Shown in pieces: positions 29,593 to 39,457 of a stretch of 64,000 nt of DNA. Below the pieces are notes generated by a model, which saw only the letters and a list, made by a program, of their open reading frames with translations, was not told the DNA's origin and did no database searches. The stretch is taken from positions 1 through 64,000 of the forward strand of contig JAUCBJ010009143.1 in the NCBI GenBank assembly GCA_032718475.1, written 5' to 3'. Made by a program: the position numbers and the translations under genes. Origin of the DNA: Nemertoderma westbladi (Eukaryota > Xenacoelomorpha > Nemertodermatida > Nemertodermatidae). Position 1 is the stretch's first letter. Each line of letters starts with the position of its first letter.

Positions 29593-32247
29593 ATGAGCGA
29601 TTCGGGCGAGACACCACCGCGGACCCCGGACGAAGACCTAACGATCCGCGAGGCCGCGACCAAACGATACAGGCCCACGACGCCGGAGCCATCGATAGTG
29701 GGCGGACCGGAAGTCGAGGATGAGGGGGGCCTGGAGCTCGAAGCCGAGCCAAGAGAAAGGGAGAGCGAGAAGGAGGGAGAAAGGGCGGAGTCGACACGGG
29801 ACGGAGAAAGGCGCGCCGATGTCGCCGGCCAGCTACCGGCCGAGGGCGACGAGCGGCCCACCGAAACGGTGACGGTGGGGCCGACGGTGCGACGCCGGAC
29901 GCGAAGAGACGGAACAAAGATCGGTACCGATGTCGCCGGCCAGCTACAGGCCAAGGGCGACGGACGGCCCACCGGAACGGCGACGGTGGAGCCGCCGGTA
30001 CGACGTCGAACCCGGAGGGAGAGGGGAGAAGTCGGCGACGAGGACGTCGGGGTTTCTGAGCGACTCCGACGCGCTTACATCGCAACCCGGAGGATACTAA
30101 ACGATGCCAAGAAGAAAGGGGCGAAGGTAGACGAGGTGAGACTGAGGAAGCGACTAGGTGAGTCGGATAAACACTTTAGTTATCTAATACACTTTGAGCA
30201 GAGAGAGCTAGCCGAAACGAGGGCACATGAGATTGCCGTGGAACTATTGGAACTATGGGAGTGTGGGGGTATGGAACCTAGTGTAGGACCAGTGTACATA
30301 GGGCCATACTCGGTCGATGCCCGGGGAATAAAACCGGTGGGTTGGAGGGGACTCGAAGGGGGCGAATCCGAGGTTAACTCCGAGGATTCGGCCTCGTCGG
30401 TCGGAGAAAGTTCCGGGAAGCGGGGGAGAGCCAGTGGGTCGGGAAGGCGGAGGGAATCCGTTACAACCGATAAGTCTGCTACATCCTCCGTAAAAGAAAG
30501 ACGGGTGAGAGAGATAGAGGCCAGACACCGTCTCAATCTAGCGGTGGAAGCTAATAGAGAAGTAGGTAGACGGCTAGAGGAGGGGAGAGTGATGCTAGAG
30601 AGGGAAGCGGTGTCGATTAAAGAGTTAAGGGAAAGGGGCGAAAGGGCCGCGAGGAACCTTAGGGAGTATGACGAGATGGAGTTGAGGGAAGAGAGGGAAC
30701 GCGAGGCGGAACGCGAGAAACGCGAAAGTGAACGCAGGGAGCGTGAGGCGAGAGAGGAAAGTGAACGCAGGGAGCGTGAGGCGAGAGAGGAAAGTGAACG
30801 CAAAGAGCGTAAGGCGAGAAGAAGAGAGGGGATTGTGAGAGAGATGGAATTGGTCGAGCAGAGAGAACGGGAGTCTAGCGAGAAAGTAACAAGAGAGGAG
30901 AGTGGCCGAATAGAGTTAGAGAAACGGCGAGAGAAACTCCTAGAGTATACAGCTGTACACGCGCGCGATTTGGAACGGGCGCGGGCAGGAGTGTCGGAAA
31001 GCGGGGCCGGCTCGAGTATTTTTGAGGAGCCGAGGGCCGTAGATACATTTATTAATGCCCCACTGACAGGGACCGCACGACAGACCCAAAACTGGTGTGA
31101 CCGTACGGGCGGGGGGGGTAATAATAATGATGGTACAGTAGGCGTTGTTAATATTGATAATACCGTATGGGACAACACTAATCAAACCTTTATTGCAGGA
31201 AATACTTTACCTAGTGGTAGTAATTTAAATTTAAATCAGAACAATCCTAGTGTTAATGTAGGAGATAATTCTAATATTGATGTAGTTACGCAAAATAATT
31301 CAAATAATCAAAATAATAATCCAAATTCGAGCCTACAAAATAATTTAAATAGCGCGATCACGCAAAATAATTCGAATAATTTAAATAATGACCTAAATCC
31401 GAATTTACAAAATAATTCGGATAACGTGGCCGCCCAGAGTAATACAAACGATTTTGTTTTGGGCGAGCAAATTAATTCCGTTTCCAATATGGGTGTTATT
31501 AGTGTAGACACGTCGGGCCTACGTAACCAGGGAGCAGAGGGCCTGGTAGGCCACGTAGTTAGTAGACAGGGAGCAGAGGGCCTGGTAGGCCACGTAGTTA
31601 GTAGACAGGGAGCAGAGGGCCTGGTAGGCCACGTAGTTAGTAGACAGGGAGCAGAGGGCCTGGTAGGCCACGTAGTTAGTAGACAGGGGGCAGAGGGCCT
31701 GGTAGGCCGCGTAGTTGGTAGGCAGGGAGTAGAGGGCCTGGAAGGCCACGCAATAGCAGAGGGAGAGGCGGGGGTGAATAGACCCGACTGCGGTAGGGTT
31801 GATGTGTCGACTAGAGAGACATATAGTAGCGGGGCGAGAGGTAGCGAAGTTAGATGTAGCGAGTGGGGGGGGGCTACGAGCACCCCACAACAGAAAGTTA
31901 GCGGCGAGAGGGGGGGGGGGCAGAGAGTGTCCCACAGCCGTCAGCGGACAATGCGAGGGCCGAACAAGGTAAACCGCAACAACCGGCGACGGAAAGTAAT
32001 AGGGGGATTGCGAGTATCCCCAGCGACGTGCGATCGAGCAGAGAAAGACAGGTTGACGTCGCGAGAGGGCAGACGGAGCGTCGAGCCCGATCAGAGGAGG
32101 AAAGAAGAACAGTGGGGTTTAACCGGGAGGTCGACGAGAGATCTCGTGAGCGGGAATATTCCACTGATAGGAGAGGAGAGGAAGAGAGTAGTAGAAATAT
32201 CGCCGCAAACGATAGAAGAGCGAGGACGGACAGCGAGCCGTCGGTAG
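29593..32247 (+). CDS. Element C gag, N-terminal and middle part
   Basis: 884 codons, ATG start (MSDSGET) 105 bp after the LTR. After a charged N-terminus comes a long Arg/Glu coiled coil (~295-465), an Asn-rich low-complexity stretch (~505-625, runs of QNN/NNL) and about six copies of the 13-residue repeat QGAEGLVGHVVSR (~646-724). The frame probably stops being the used one at the 11-G run 31910-31920: after it, the -1 frame is more gag-like and leads toward pol, while the last ~110 codons of this frame look like read-through of a non-coding frame. Structural protein that should form the particle. The Asn-rich section is prion-like and could drive condensation (inference). Confidence 0.85.
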   Translation: MSDSGETPPRTPDEDLTIREAATKRYRPTTPEPSIVGGPEVEDEGGLELEAEPRERESEKEGERAESTRDGERRADVAGQLPAEGDERPTETVTVGPTVRRRTRRDGTKIGTDVAGQLQAKGDGRPTGTATVEPPVRRRTRRERGEVGDEDVGVSERLRRAYIATRRILNDAKKKGAKVDEVRLRKRLGESDKHFSYLIHFEQRELAETRAHEIAVELLELWECGGMEPSVGPVYIGPYSVDARGIKPVGWRGLEGGESEVNSEDSASSVGESSGKRGRASGSGRRRESVTTDKSATSSVKERRVREIEARHRLNLAVEANREVGRRLEEGRVMLEREAVSIKELRERGERAARNLREYDEMELREEREREAEREKRESERREREAREESERREREAREESERKERKARRREGIVREMELVEQRERESSEKVTREESGRIELEKRREKLLEYTAVHARDLERARAGVSESGAGSSIFEEPRAVDTFINAPLTGTARQTQNWCDRTGGGGNNNDGTVGVVNIDNTVWDNTNQTFIAGNTLPSGSNLNLNQNNPSVNVGDNSNIDVVTQNNSNNQNNNPNSSLQNNLNSAITQNNSNNLNNDLNPNLQNNSDNVAAQSNTNDFVLGEQINSVSNMGVISVDTSGLRNQGAEGLVGHVVSRQGAEGLVGHVVSRQGAEGLVGHVVSRQGAEGLVGHVVSRQGAEGLVGRVVGRQGVEGLEGHAIAEGEAGVNRPDCGRVDVSTRETYSSGARGSEVRCSEWGGATSTPQQKVSGERGGGQRVSHSRQRTMRGPNKVNRNNRRRKVIGGLRVSPATCDRAEKDRLTSREGRRSVEPDQRRKEEQWGLTGRSTRDLVSGNIPLIGEERKRVVEISPQTIEERGRTASRR
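31530..31765 (+). repeat. 39-bp tandem repeats within element C gag
   Basis: About six copies of a 39-bp unit encoding QGAEGLVGHVVSR. The first four are almost identical; the last two have drifted. Each unit contains the quasi-palindrome GGCCTGGTAGGCC (5-bp arms, 3-nt centre). Confidence 0.9.
31910..31920 (+). other. 11-G run at gag frame change
   Basis: Eleven consecutive G, the only place where leaving the gag frame for the -1 frame gives continuous gag-like sequence. It is either a slippery site or a miscounted homopolymer. Confidence 0.6.
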
Positions 32248-32840
32248 TCGAGATGAGAACGGAGAGTCAATGGGGTCGGACTCCGGGAGATTGCCGTCAC
32301 CCCGGAGGGATGCGATCCGGTGAGGCGCATTACACGCCGAGAGAGGGGTACGCGATGTACCGGTACGAAGAAGAGAACAGTAGAGAGGGGGGTCGAAGAG
32401 AAACTTTCCGACGGAATATACCTACCGATCGAGAATACGGTAGCCGCGGGGAGGATTATTCGAGAAGAATAAACTTCGATCCCGAGCAACACATGCAGAC
32501 TGTAGGGCATACTGTAGGTCTTACTGCACATACCGTAGGCCATACTGAGAGAGGCAATGTAGGCGATAGGATAGCGCGGACAACGGGATTAAACCCGGAA
32601 GTCGCGGAATACATACCGGCGAGTAGGCCAGAAGCTGATAGGCCTATACCGGTACCAGTACAGCAGTATGACTACAGCATGCAGGGACATAACATATACC
32701 CAGGGGAGGGGGGAATTATTGCGGATAGGTGTATGGGCCCCAACATATTAACATCAACCCCAGTACCAGACATACCGGTGGGGGGGGGGGACAGGGTGAC
32801 ATTCCCCCATCACAATATCAACAATATACCCCGATGGTAG
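31920..32840 (+). CDS. Element C gag-pol linker frame
   Basis: A third reading frame, open from the first 11-G run (31910-31920) to beyond the second (32780-32790). It is Arg/Glu-rich, with TVGHTVG-like repeats near 32498-32560 and a Pro/Gln/Tyr-rich end, consistent with continuing gag. Entry from the gag frame and exit into the pol frame both need a -1 change, and an 11-G run sits at each place. It has no plausible start of its own, so it is expected to be translated only as part of the polyprotein. Confidence 0.7.
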   Translation, partial: AESVPQPSADNARAEQGKPQQPATESNRGIASIPSDVRSSRERQVDVARGQTERRARSEEERRTVGFNREVDERSREREYSTDRRGEEESSRNIAANDRRARTDSEPSVVEMRTESQWGRTPGDCRHPGGMRSGEAHYTPREGYAMYRYEEENSREGGRRETFRRNIPTDREYGSRGEDYSRRINFDPEQHMQTVGHTVGLTAHTVGHTERGNVGDRIARTTGLNPEVAEYIPASRPEADRPIPVPVQQYDYSMQGHNIYPGEGGIIADRCMGPNILTSTPVPDIPVGGGDRVTFPHHNINNIPRW

Positions 32841-35800
32841 CAAGAACAATGAAACCCTTGGACGAAAACAGGTCGTGTGATACAGACATATGGAGGGGGC
32901 CGCTACCCCCGATGACATATCCGAGTCAGAGGAGATCAAGAAATAGGACGGACGAACCGCACCAGACAGGGGAAACTATACAGCATCCGTCGAATCCATT
33001 AGAAGCGCAGGCAATGGGGATGGCCACGTTGATCGATGCGTTGAAAACGAGGATCGAATTACCACCCGTGGAACCGTTCAAATTCGATGGGAGCAGGCCG
33101 GAAGAATACTTACAGTTTCGGCGAATGTATAGTAACGAAATACTAACAAAAAACTTGACGCAGGCGGAGTGCCTAAAGTATCTACAAGTGTACACGGGAG
33201 GCCCAGCATACGATATCGTGAGGCAGTACCAGGGAATAGAGGGCGGCTTCACGACAGCATGGCGGGCACTGGATAGGGAATACGGGCACCCGGCCAAGAT
33301 CATCAGGCAGACGCTGAGAGGCATAACATCGGGTGGCCTACAGGATAATCCCGTTAGCATTAAGACGTTTGCTAACAAAGTCGAGAAGGCGCTGATCGTG
33401 CTGAAGACGCTAGACGCGCCATACGAACTCAACGCGTCCAATAACATCACCACGATAGCGCAGGCACTACCGAGCTGGCTGCGCAACAAATGGAGGAAGG
33501 TCGCTTTCTCCACCCGAGACAAGAAGGGTGCGGAACCAGGTTTAGAAGAAATGTCAAACTTCTTAAATTACGAGGCTGAACTAATAACGGACCCAGTCTA
33601 TAGCGAAGATAGCCTGGGAAAAGGACCAAAGGCAGATCACTACAGGCCCAAACCAGAGCACAGTACATCGAACGCGTTACCAAGACTCAGGCAATCATTG
33701 CCATACGCAGCGACGCAGGGGACTACAAGTCCACAGACAAACGAAGATAAGACAACATCAAGGGACGGACAGGGGAACAATAACAACATAAATAAACATA
33801 ACCCCAGTACGTCCAGTAGGCCAAATCCAGTCAATAAGAACAGTAGGGACTTTGGTACAAATATAACTGCGATACGCAACGCATTGTATAAAGAGGGCTA
33901 CGACCCAAAGAGCAAATGCCAGTTACACGCAAATGCGCTTCATAAAACCATGAACTGCAGGTACTGGCAGGCGCTACCGAGGCAAGATCAGATAGATTAC
34001 GCGTCGAGCAATAAAATCTGCTCGCGATGTGTAAAGAGTGGACACAAGGCCAGGGAATGCCAAGAGAAGCCGGTCAAGTTTGGCCAAAGGAGAGGCCAGA
34101 CGATGGCAACGAGCACAGTAGGGGCGAAGAAGAGAGGAACAGTGCTACTTGGAGTAGTACCAGTACGAGTGATCGGAGAAGGCAATCGATCAGTAACAAC
34201 ACTAATGCTGGTTGATAGTGGAGCTGCCTTCACACTAGTTGAGGAATGGATAGCCGAAGAAATTGGGTTGAGAACGAGGCCAAGCAGGATGGCGGTGACA
34301 ACCATCTCTAGCAAAGACGAGGTCCTAGAGATGAGGACAGGACGGTGCGCAATTGCAGCAGTGGCACCAGGATGCGATTATGGGGCAACCATCGACCCCA
34401 TCCAAGTAATAGAGTCAATTAACATCAATGCCAGGCGGCCAACCAACATCGAGGTCGAGCAATACAAATTCCTGGACAACATTGACTTCTCAATCCCAGA
34501 CGTGGACGTTAGGAAGGTATCCATCATAGTAGGCATGGACTGCCCAACAGCCCACGAGAGAATGCAAACGGTCTTCGGAGAAGACAAGCAGAGCGACCCG
34601 GTGGCCATATTAACGCCTTTCGGGTGGACGCTGAGTGGTCCAATTAAGAGCAAGATACCATTCAGGATGTCGGAGACATCAGGATGCATGTTCGCGGGAA
34701 CAATGCAGGAAATGGGTGATGAGGGAGCAGAGGAGCAGCTTAAAAGACTGCTCAGGCAAGACTTCGAGGGACTGAAAGAGACCGGGGTCGGGACCTCGGT
34801 AGAAGACAAACAGGCTTTACAGAGCGTGGAGGAATCGATGACGTGTGATGAGGGGCGGTATACAATAGGAATGGTATGGAAACTACCGAAGATACCGCTA
34901 CCCGATAACAGAGGGATGGTACTCACGAGACTCCGAAAGCTGAAACAAACACTACAACGGAGCCCCGAGAAGAACGAGTACATTCACAAAACCATTAAGA
35001 AGTACGTCGAGAAAGGATGGGCCGTGGAGTTACCGGTGGACGAACCGAACACTGACAGGACATACTACCTGCCACTCCACGTAGCATTAGACCCAAAGAA
35101 AGGTAAACTGAGGATGGTAGTCGATGCATCGGCAAAGACCGACGGAAGATGCTTAAACGATTACCTGTTGGAAGGCCCAAATATATACAATTCGGGCATA
35201 GAAGTGTTACTTAGGTTTCGGAATGGGAAACACGCCTTCACCTGTGATATAGAAGGCATGTTCAACCAAGTCCGAGTAACAGAGGAAGATAGCGATAGTC
35301 AACGCTTCTTATGGTATAACGGCGAGGAAGAACCGCCTATAATACCGGCATATAAGATGGTAGTACAAAACATGGGGGCCAAGTCGTCCTCATTTACGAC
35401 GACTATGGCAGTAAGAGACACGGTAAAAGGGAAGGAGGATAGATATAGCAGTAGGGCCGTCGATATGATCAGACGCGGCTTCTACGTAGACGACGGTATG
35501 GAGTCTGGAAATACGGTTGAGGAGATACTGGAAACAGGGCGCGAGGTTCGCGACATCCTGAAAGGATCCGGCTTCAACCTGACCAAATTCCAATCCAGTT
35601 CAGAAGAATTCATCAAGGAAATAGAAGACAAGAAACCAGAATCGACCATGGACAACCCTACAACAGCCAAAGGACAGGACATGGCGATTAAGAGAACGGA
35701 ATCCCAGCAGAAGGCGCTGGGAATCGTGTGGGATAGAAAAACAGACGAACTGAAGTATCAGCTGAGCCAGGAGGGCGCAGACACCCATACGAAGAGGGGT

Positions 35801-38119
35801 TACGTATCATATATAGCAAGAATATACGATCCCTTAGGCCTAGCATCCCCATTACTAGTCACGGGGAAACAGATACTCAAGAGAGTATATAAGTTGAAGG
35901 ATGAGTGGGACGTAGAGGTACCAGAAGACATCAGGAAACAGTGGAGCAAATGGACAGGAGACTTGGAGAGGATGGGAATATACAACATGCCGCGAGTGTA
36001 TTTCCCGGACGGGAACATGACGAATCTGGACCTACATATGTTCTCCGACGCGTCGTTAGAGGCATACGGAGCGGCACTCTATTTAGTACAACGAGAGGGG
36101 CCTCACAAGCCCAGACTAGCCTTCAGCAAAGCTAAGTCAACGCCGCCAGATTCAGCATCTGTTCCCAAGTTAGAATTGACAGCTGCGAGACTAGGAGTTA
36201 GAGCCACAGCCTACCTAGTGGATACAATTCCCAACATAGTGGAGACACACTACTGGACGGACTCCATGGTAGTGCTTGGTTGGCTACACAACGAAAAGAC
36301 GAGATACCCGATATTCGTCGCGAATAGAGTGGACGAAATAAGGGCGGGCACAGAACTGGAAAGGTGGCACTACTGCCCAACAGATCAGAACCCAGCGGAC
36401 TTACTGTCGAGGGGCGTGGAACGCCACACTTTCCTGAAGAAGGAAGTATTGTGGCAACATGGGCCACAATTCCTGAGCGATAGGGAGGCCTGGCCGCCGA
36501 TGAGGAAGGTGGAACCGGGCTCGGAAGTAATATCAGAAGGAGAGGGAGATTCAGAGGGAGAAGAGATATACTCCCAGATGGTGAGGGAGATCAGGGACGT
36601 GCAACCAGGAAGGGAACTATGCGACAACCCGACGGATAAACTCCTCAGCTACAGTTCCAGTTGGTATAAGACCAAGAAACTAGTGGCGTACTGGAGAGCC
36701 TTTGGGAATTTCCTTGCGGGAGTCGGCAAGGACAAGAAGACCAGGATAACCATAGATCTGGAAGGAGCGGCCAAGGCAGTGATCCGCTATGAACAACGCA
36801 AGAACTACGGCGACGAGGTGGAACGTGTCGGTAACCAACAACATCTCCGACGTGATAGCGAGTTGATCACGCTGTCGCCACAACTCAACGAGGATGGGAT
36901 CCTAGTAATGAATTCTAGGGTAGGATATAACAATAGTATAGTCGTGCTGCTGAAACCCATCATCATTCCCACAGGATCGCCTATAGTCCACCAGATCATA
37001 TGGGACTCCCACAAATCGATACTGCATGGGGGCACCAACCGAACCCTCACAGAGATAAGGAGGACCTATTGGGTCAAACAATTAAGAAAGAAGGTGAAAG
37101 CGGTAGTGGGACAGTGCCAGACCTGCCGACGAGCAAAGAAGGAGCGAGCCGTACAGGAGATGGCGCCACTACCGGCGAGTAGGGTAAGACAGCACGACCC
37201 GCCATTTACGCATTGCGGTGTGGACATGTTCGGGCCGATAAAGATCAAGGTGATGCGACACACGGAGAAACGCTACGGTATTATCTTCGTATGCAACAAT
37301 ACGCGGGCGGTAGGAATAGAACTCGCCCAAGATGCAACCGCATCAGCCTTCATTAACGCCTTAGAAAGGTTTAGGGACCGCAAAGGTGGGACGATCGCAG
37401 TGATATACAGCGACAACGGCACCAACTTTGTGGGCGCAGAGAGCGAGATGGCAGAGGCCTTAGACATCTTGGAGGGAGAAGAAGTCAGGGCGGCCATGAG
37501 AAGACGACAAGTGAAGTGGGAGAGACGGACGCCGTATGCACCACATACACTAGGATGCGTCGAAAGACTAGTGGGCAGTTCAAAACGTCTAATGACGAAG
37601 CTGATGAACACCCACATGGTCACTGAAGACGTCTTACGGACAGTACTTGCGAAGTGCGAGGGGATCATTAATAGCAGACCGCTATACCCGGAGAATGATG
37701 ACCCTGAGTCATTAGACGTGTTGACGCCTAGCCATTTCCTGATGGAAAGGCCAGCGACCATAGATATGCGGGGTGTAGACCCAGATGATATACACTCCCG
37801 CCAAAGTTGGAAAGTAGCTAAAGCAATTAGCGCAGAGTATTGGAGGAGGTGGGTAGAAGAATACCTACCCACGCTCCATAAGCGAAGCAAGTGGAGGAAG
37901 CCAAACAGGGAGTTGAGAGAGGGAGATCTCGTAATCGTCACGGATGATACTATCATCAACAACCAATGGCGGTTGGCGAGAGTTGTAGGCACCTACTCCG
38001 ACGAGGACGGAAGAGTCCGATCGGTAGAAGTGCGGATAGGTGGAAAGATAGGTGCGAAGGACAGAAAAACCTACAGGAGAGCGGTAGGTAAATGCTGTCT
38101 TCTAGAAGGGGCACCTTAA
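32729..38119 (+). CDS. Element C pol polyprotein (with gag core at its N-terminus)
   Basis: 1796 codons, probably entered by a -1 frame change at 32780-32790 rather than its own start. Domains: BEL gag core (DUF1759-like, ~110-270); two zinc knuckles (the second is CSRCVKSGHKAREC); aspartic protease VDSGA (~495); RT with FTCDIEGMF (~836) and YVDD (~918); RNase H from MFSDAS (~1104) through KLELTAARLG to NPADLLSRG; integrase HHCC with CQTCRRAKK; integrase core GVDMFGP, SDNGTNF and GCVERLV (~1498, 1560, 1609); DUF5641-like domain ending CCLLEGAP. All catalytic motifs are present, matching the fresh LTRs. Unlike A and B it is poor in GGTAAG. Confidence 0.95.
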   Translation: MYGPQHININPSTRHTGGGGGQGDIPPSQYQQYTPMVARTMKPLDENRSCDTDIWRGPLPPMTYPSQRRSRNRTDEPHQTGETIQHPSNPLEAQAMGMATLIDALKTRIELPPVEPFKFDGSRPEEYLQFRRMYSNEILTKNLTQAECLKYLQVYTGGPAYDIVRQYQGIEGGFTTAWRALDREYGHPAKIIRQTLRGITSGGLQDNPVSIKTFANKVEKALIVLKTLDAPYELNASNNITTIAQALPSWLRNKWRKVAFSTRDKKGAEPGLEEMSNFLNYEAELITDPVYSEDSLGKGPKADHYRPKPEHSTSNALPRLRQSLPYAATQGTTSPQTNEDKTTSRDGQGNNNNINKHNPSTSSRPNPVNKNSRDFGTNITAIRNALYKEGYDPKSKCQLHANALHKTMNCRYWQALPRQDQIDYASSNKICSRCVKSGHKARECQEKPVKFGQRRGQTMATSTVGAKKRGTVLLGVVPVRVIGEGNRSVTTLMLVDSGAAFTLVEEWIAEEIGLRTRPSRMAVTTISSKDEVLEMRTGRCAIAAVAPGCDYGATIDPIQVIESININARRPTNIEVEQYKFLDNIDFSIPDVDVRKVSIIVGMDCPTAHERMQTVFGEDKQSDPVAILTPFGWTLSGPIKSKIPFRMSETSGCMFAGTMQEMGDEGAEEQLKRLLRQDFEGLKETGVGTSVEDKQALQSVEESMTCDEGRYTIGMVWKLPKIPLPDNRGMVLTRLRKLKQTLQRSPEKNEYIHKTIKKYVEKGWAVELPVDEPNTDRTYYLPLHVALDPKKGKLRMVVDASAKTDGRCLNDYLLEGPNIYNSGIEVLLRFRNGKHAFTCDIEGMFNQVRVTEEDSDSQRFLWYNGEEEPPIIPAYKMVVQNMGAKSSSFTTTMAVRDTVKGKEDRYSSRAVDMIRRGFYVDDGMESGNTVEEILETGREVRDILKGSGFNLTKFQSSSEEFIKEIEDKKPESTMDNPTTAKGQDMAIKRTESQQKALGIVWDRKTDELKYQLSQEGADTHTKRGYVSYIARIYDPLGLASPLLVTGKQILKRVYKLKDEWDVEVPEDIRKQWSKWTGDLERMGIYNMPRVYFPDGNMTNLDLHMFSDASLEAYGAALYLVQREGPHKPRLAFSKAKSTPPDSASVPKLELTAARLGVRATAYLVDTIPNIVETHYWTDSMVVLGWLHNEKTRYPIFVANRVDEIRAGTELERWHYCPTDQNPADLLSRGVERHTFLKKEVLWQHGPQFLSDREAWPPMRKVEPGSEVISEGEGDSEGEEIYSQMVREIRDVQPGRELCDNPTDKLLSYSSSWYKTKKLVAYWRAFGNFLAGVGKDKKTRITIDLEGAAKAVIRYEQRKNYGDEVERVGNQQHLRRDSELITLSPQLNEDGILVMNSRVGYNNSIVVLLKPIIIPTGSPIVHQIIWDSHKSILHGGTNRTLTEIRRTYWVKQLRKKVKAVVGQCQTCRRAKKERAVQEMAPLPASRVRQHDPPFTHCGVDMFGPIKIKVMRHTEKRYGIIFVCNNTRAVGIELAQDATASAFINALERFRDRKGGTIAVIYSDNGTNFVGAESEMAEALDILEGEEVRAAMRRRQVKWERRTPYAPHTLGCVERLVGSSKRLMTKLMNTHMVTEDVLRTVLAKCEGIINSRPLYPENDDPESLDVLTPSHFLMERPATIDMRGVDPDDIHSRQSWKVAKAISAEYWRRWVEEYLPTLHKRSKWRKPNRELREGDLVIVTDDTIINNQWRLARVVGTYSDEDGRVRSVEVRIGGKIGAKDRKTYRRAVGKCCLLEGAP
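32780..32790 (+). other. 11-G run at entry to pol frame
   Basis: A second run of exactly eleven G, again at a -1 change, inside the overlap of the linker and pol frames. Confidence 0.6.
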
Positions 38120-39457
38120 AGCGGAGTTAGAGTGAAGTTTAGTCGTCCAAATTTTGGACTGAGGGGGGTGGGATTGAGGGCGAGACGCCCTTCCCACACA
38201 AATAAAAATAAAATAAAATAAAAATAATAGTACATAGTAGGCAGAAATTAGCTAAGAGGTACGTAGTACCTAGTTAGTTAGTTAATAGGTACGTAGTACC
38301 TAGTTAGAGCTTGTTAGTTAATAGGTACGTAGTACCTAGTTAGAGTTAGAGAGTTAGTAGGTACGTAGTACCTAGTTAGAGTTAGAGAGTTAGTAGGTAC
38401 GTAGTACCTAGAGTTAGGGAGTTAGTAGGTACGTAGTACCTAGAGTTAGAGAGTTAGTAGGTACGTAGTACCTAGAGTTAGGGAGTTAGTAGGTACGTAG
38501 TACCTAGAGTTAGGGAGTTAGTAGGTACGTAGTACCTAGAGTTAGTTAGAGTTAGAGTTAGTAGGTACGTAGTACCGATAGAGTTAGAGTTAGTAGGTAC
38601 GTAGTACCGATAGAGTTAGAGTTAGTAGGTACGTAGTGCCAATAGTTAGAGTTAGAGTTAGAGGGTACGTAATGCCTAGTTAGAGTTAGAGCTAGAGGGT
38701 AGGTAGTACCGATAGAGTTAGAGTTAGTAGGTACGTAGTACCAATAGTTAGTTAGAGTTGGAGGGTACGTAGTACCGATAGTTAGAGAGTTAGTAGGTAC
38801 GTAGTACCTAGTTAGAGTTAGAGTTAGAGGGTACGTAATGCCTAGTTAGAGTTAGAGTTAAAGGGTAGGTAGTACCGATAGAGTTAGAGTTAGTAGGTAC
38901 GTGGTACCTAGTCAGAGTTAGAGTTAGTAGGTACGTAGTACCATTAGTTAGAGAGAGAGAGTAAGAGGTAAAAGGGGTAAAAATAGGATATAGATATTAG
39001 ATAGCAGTAAGTAGAGTTAGTAGCGAGAGGGGGGCATATGAGTGCAGCTGGATAAATCGTGTGGCCACACGACGCATACTGCTGTACTGCATAGGCCCAC
39101 TGAGTAGGCCAGAATATGGATCAGAGAGAGAATAGAATAAACCCATAGGCAGCAGTAAGTACTAGGACAGTAGAATCAAAGCAAAATAGATAAATAAATA
39201 GAATAGGGCTAAAAAATCGAAAATAGTGGTAACACAAAGAAAGTCGTTCTAGAACATAATAAAAGTAACGGACGGAAATTGTAAATTAGGCTGATTTACT
39301 AGCTCCGAAATTAATTAGGTTAAATTAAGCTTGAAAGGCGCAGTTAAGTAGAAAAGTAGGCCATTATCGAACTGTAGGAAACATCTCAATACATCACTCA
39401 TCTGTATTGCGCCTTGGTAAGGCACCACCCTACAGGTGAGCGAGTGTAGTGTTCGGA
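38120..39457 (+). other. Element C spacer between pol and ORF3
   Basis: 1.3 kb without a gene. The first 700 bp are the quasi-palindrome array listed separately; the remainder is A/G-rich. Just before ORF3 lies ACAGGTGAGCG (39431-39441), which resembles a 5' splice site, and TTGGTAAGG (39413-39421). Confidence 0.75.
38255..38955. repeat. Array of 21 GGTACGTAGTACC quasi-palindromes
   Basis: The 13-mer (5-bp arms GGTAC/GTACC around GTA) recurs about 21 times at roughly 32-bp spacing. Copies are joined by GTTAGAGTTAGAG-type filler of variable length. About a third are variants (for example GGGTACGTAATGCC or GGTAGGTAGTACC). Constant motifs with variable linkers suggest the motif, not the period, is what is kept. 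Confidence 0.9.

Noticed and set aside
30180-31178. Ser/Leu-rich minus-strand frame of 332 codons
   Set aside because: Antisense of the Arg/Glu coiled coil of element C gag.
38255-38955. Telomere-like GTTAGAG repeats
   Set aside because: The filler is irregular and lies inside element C between pol and ORF3; it does not match TTAGG or TTAGGG arrays.
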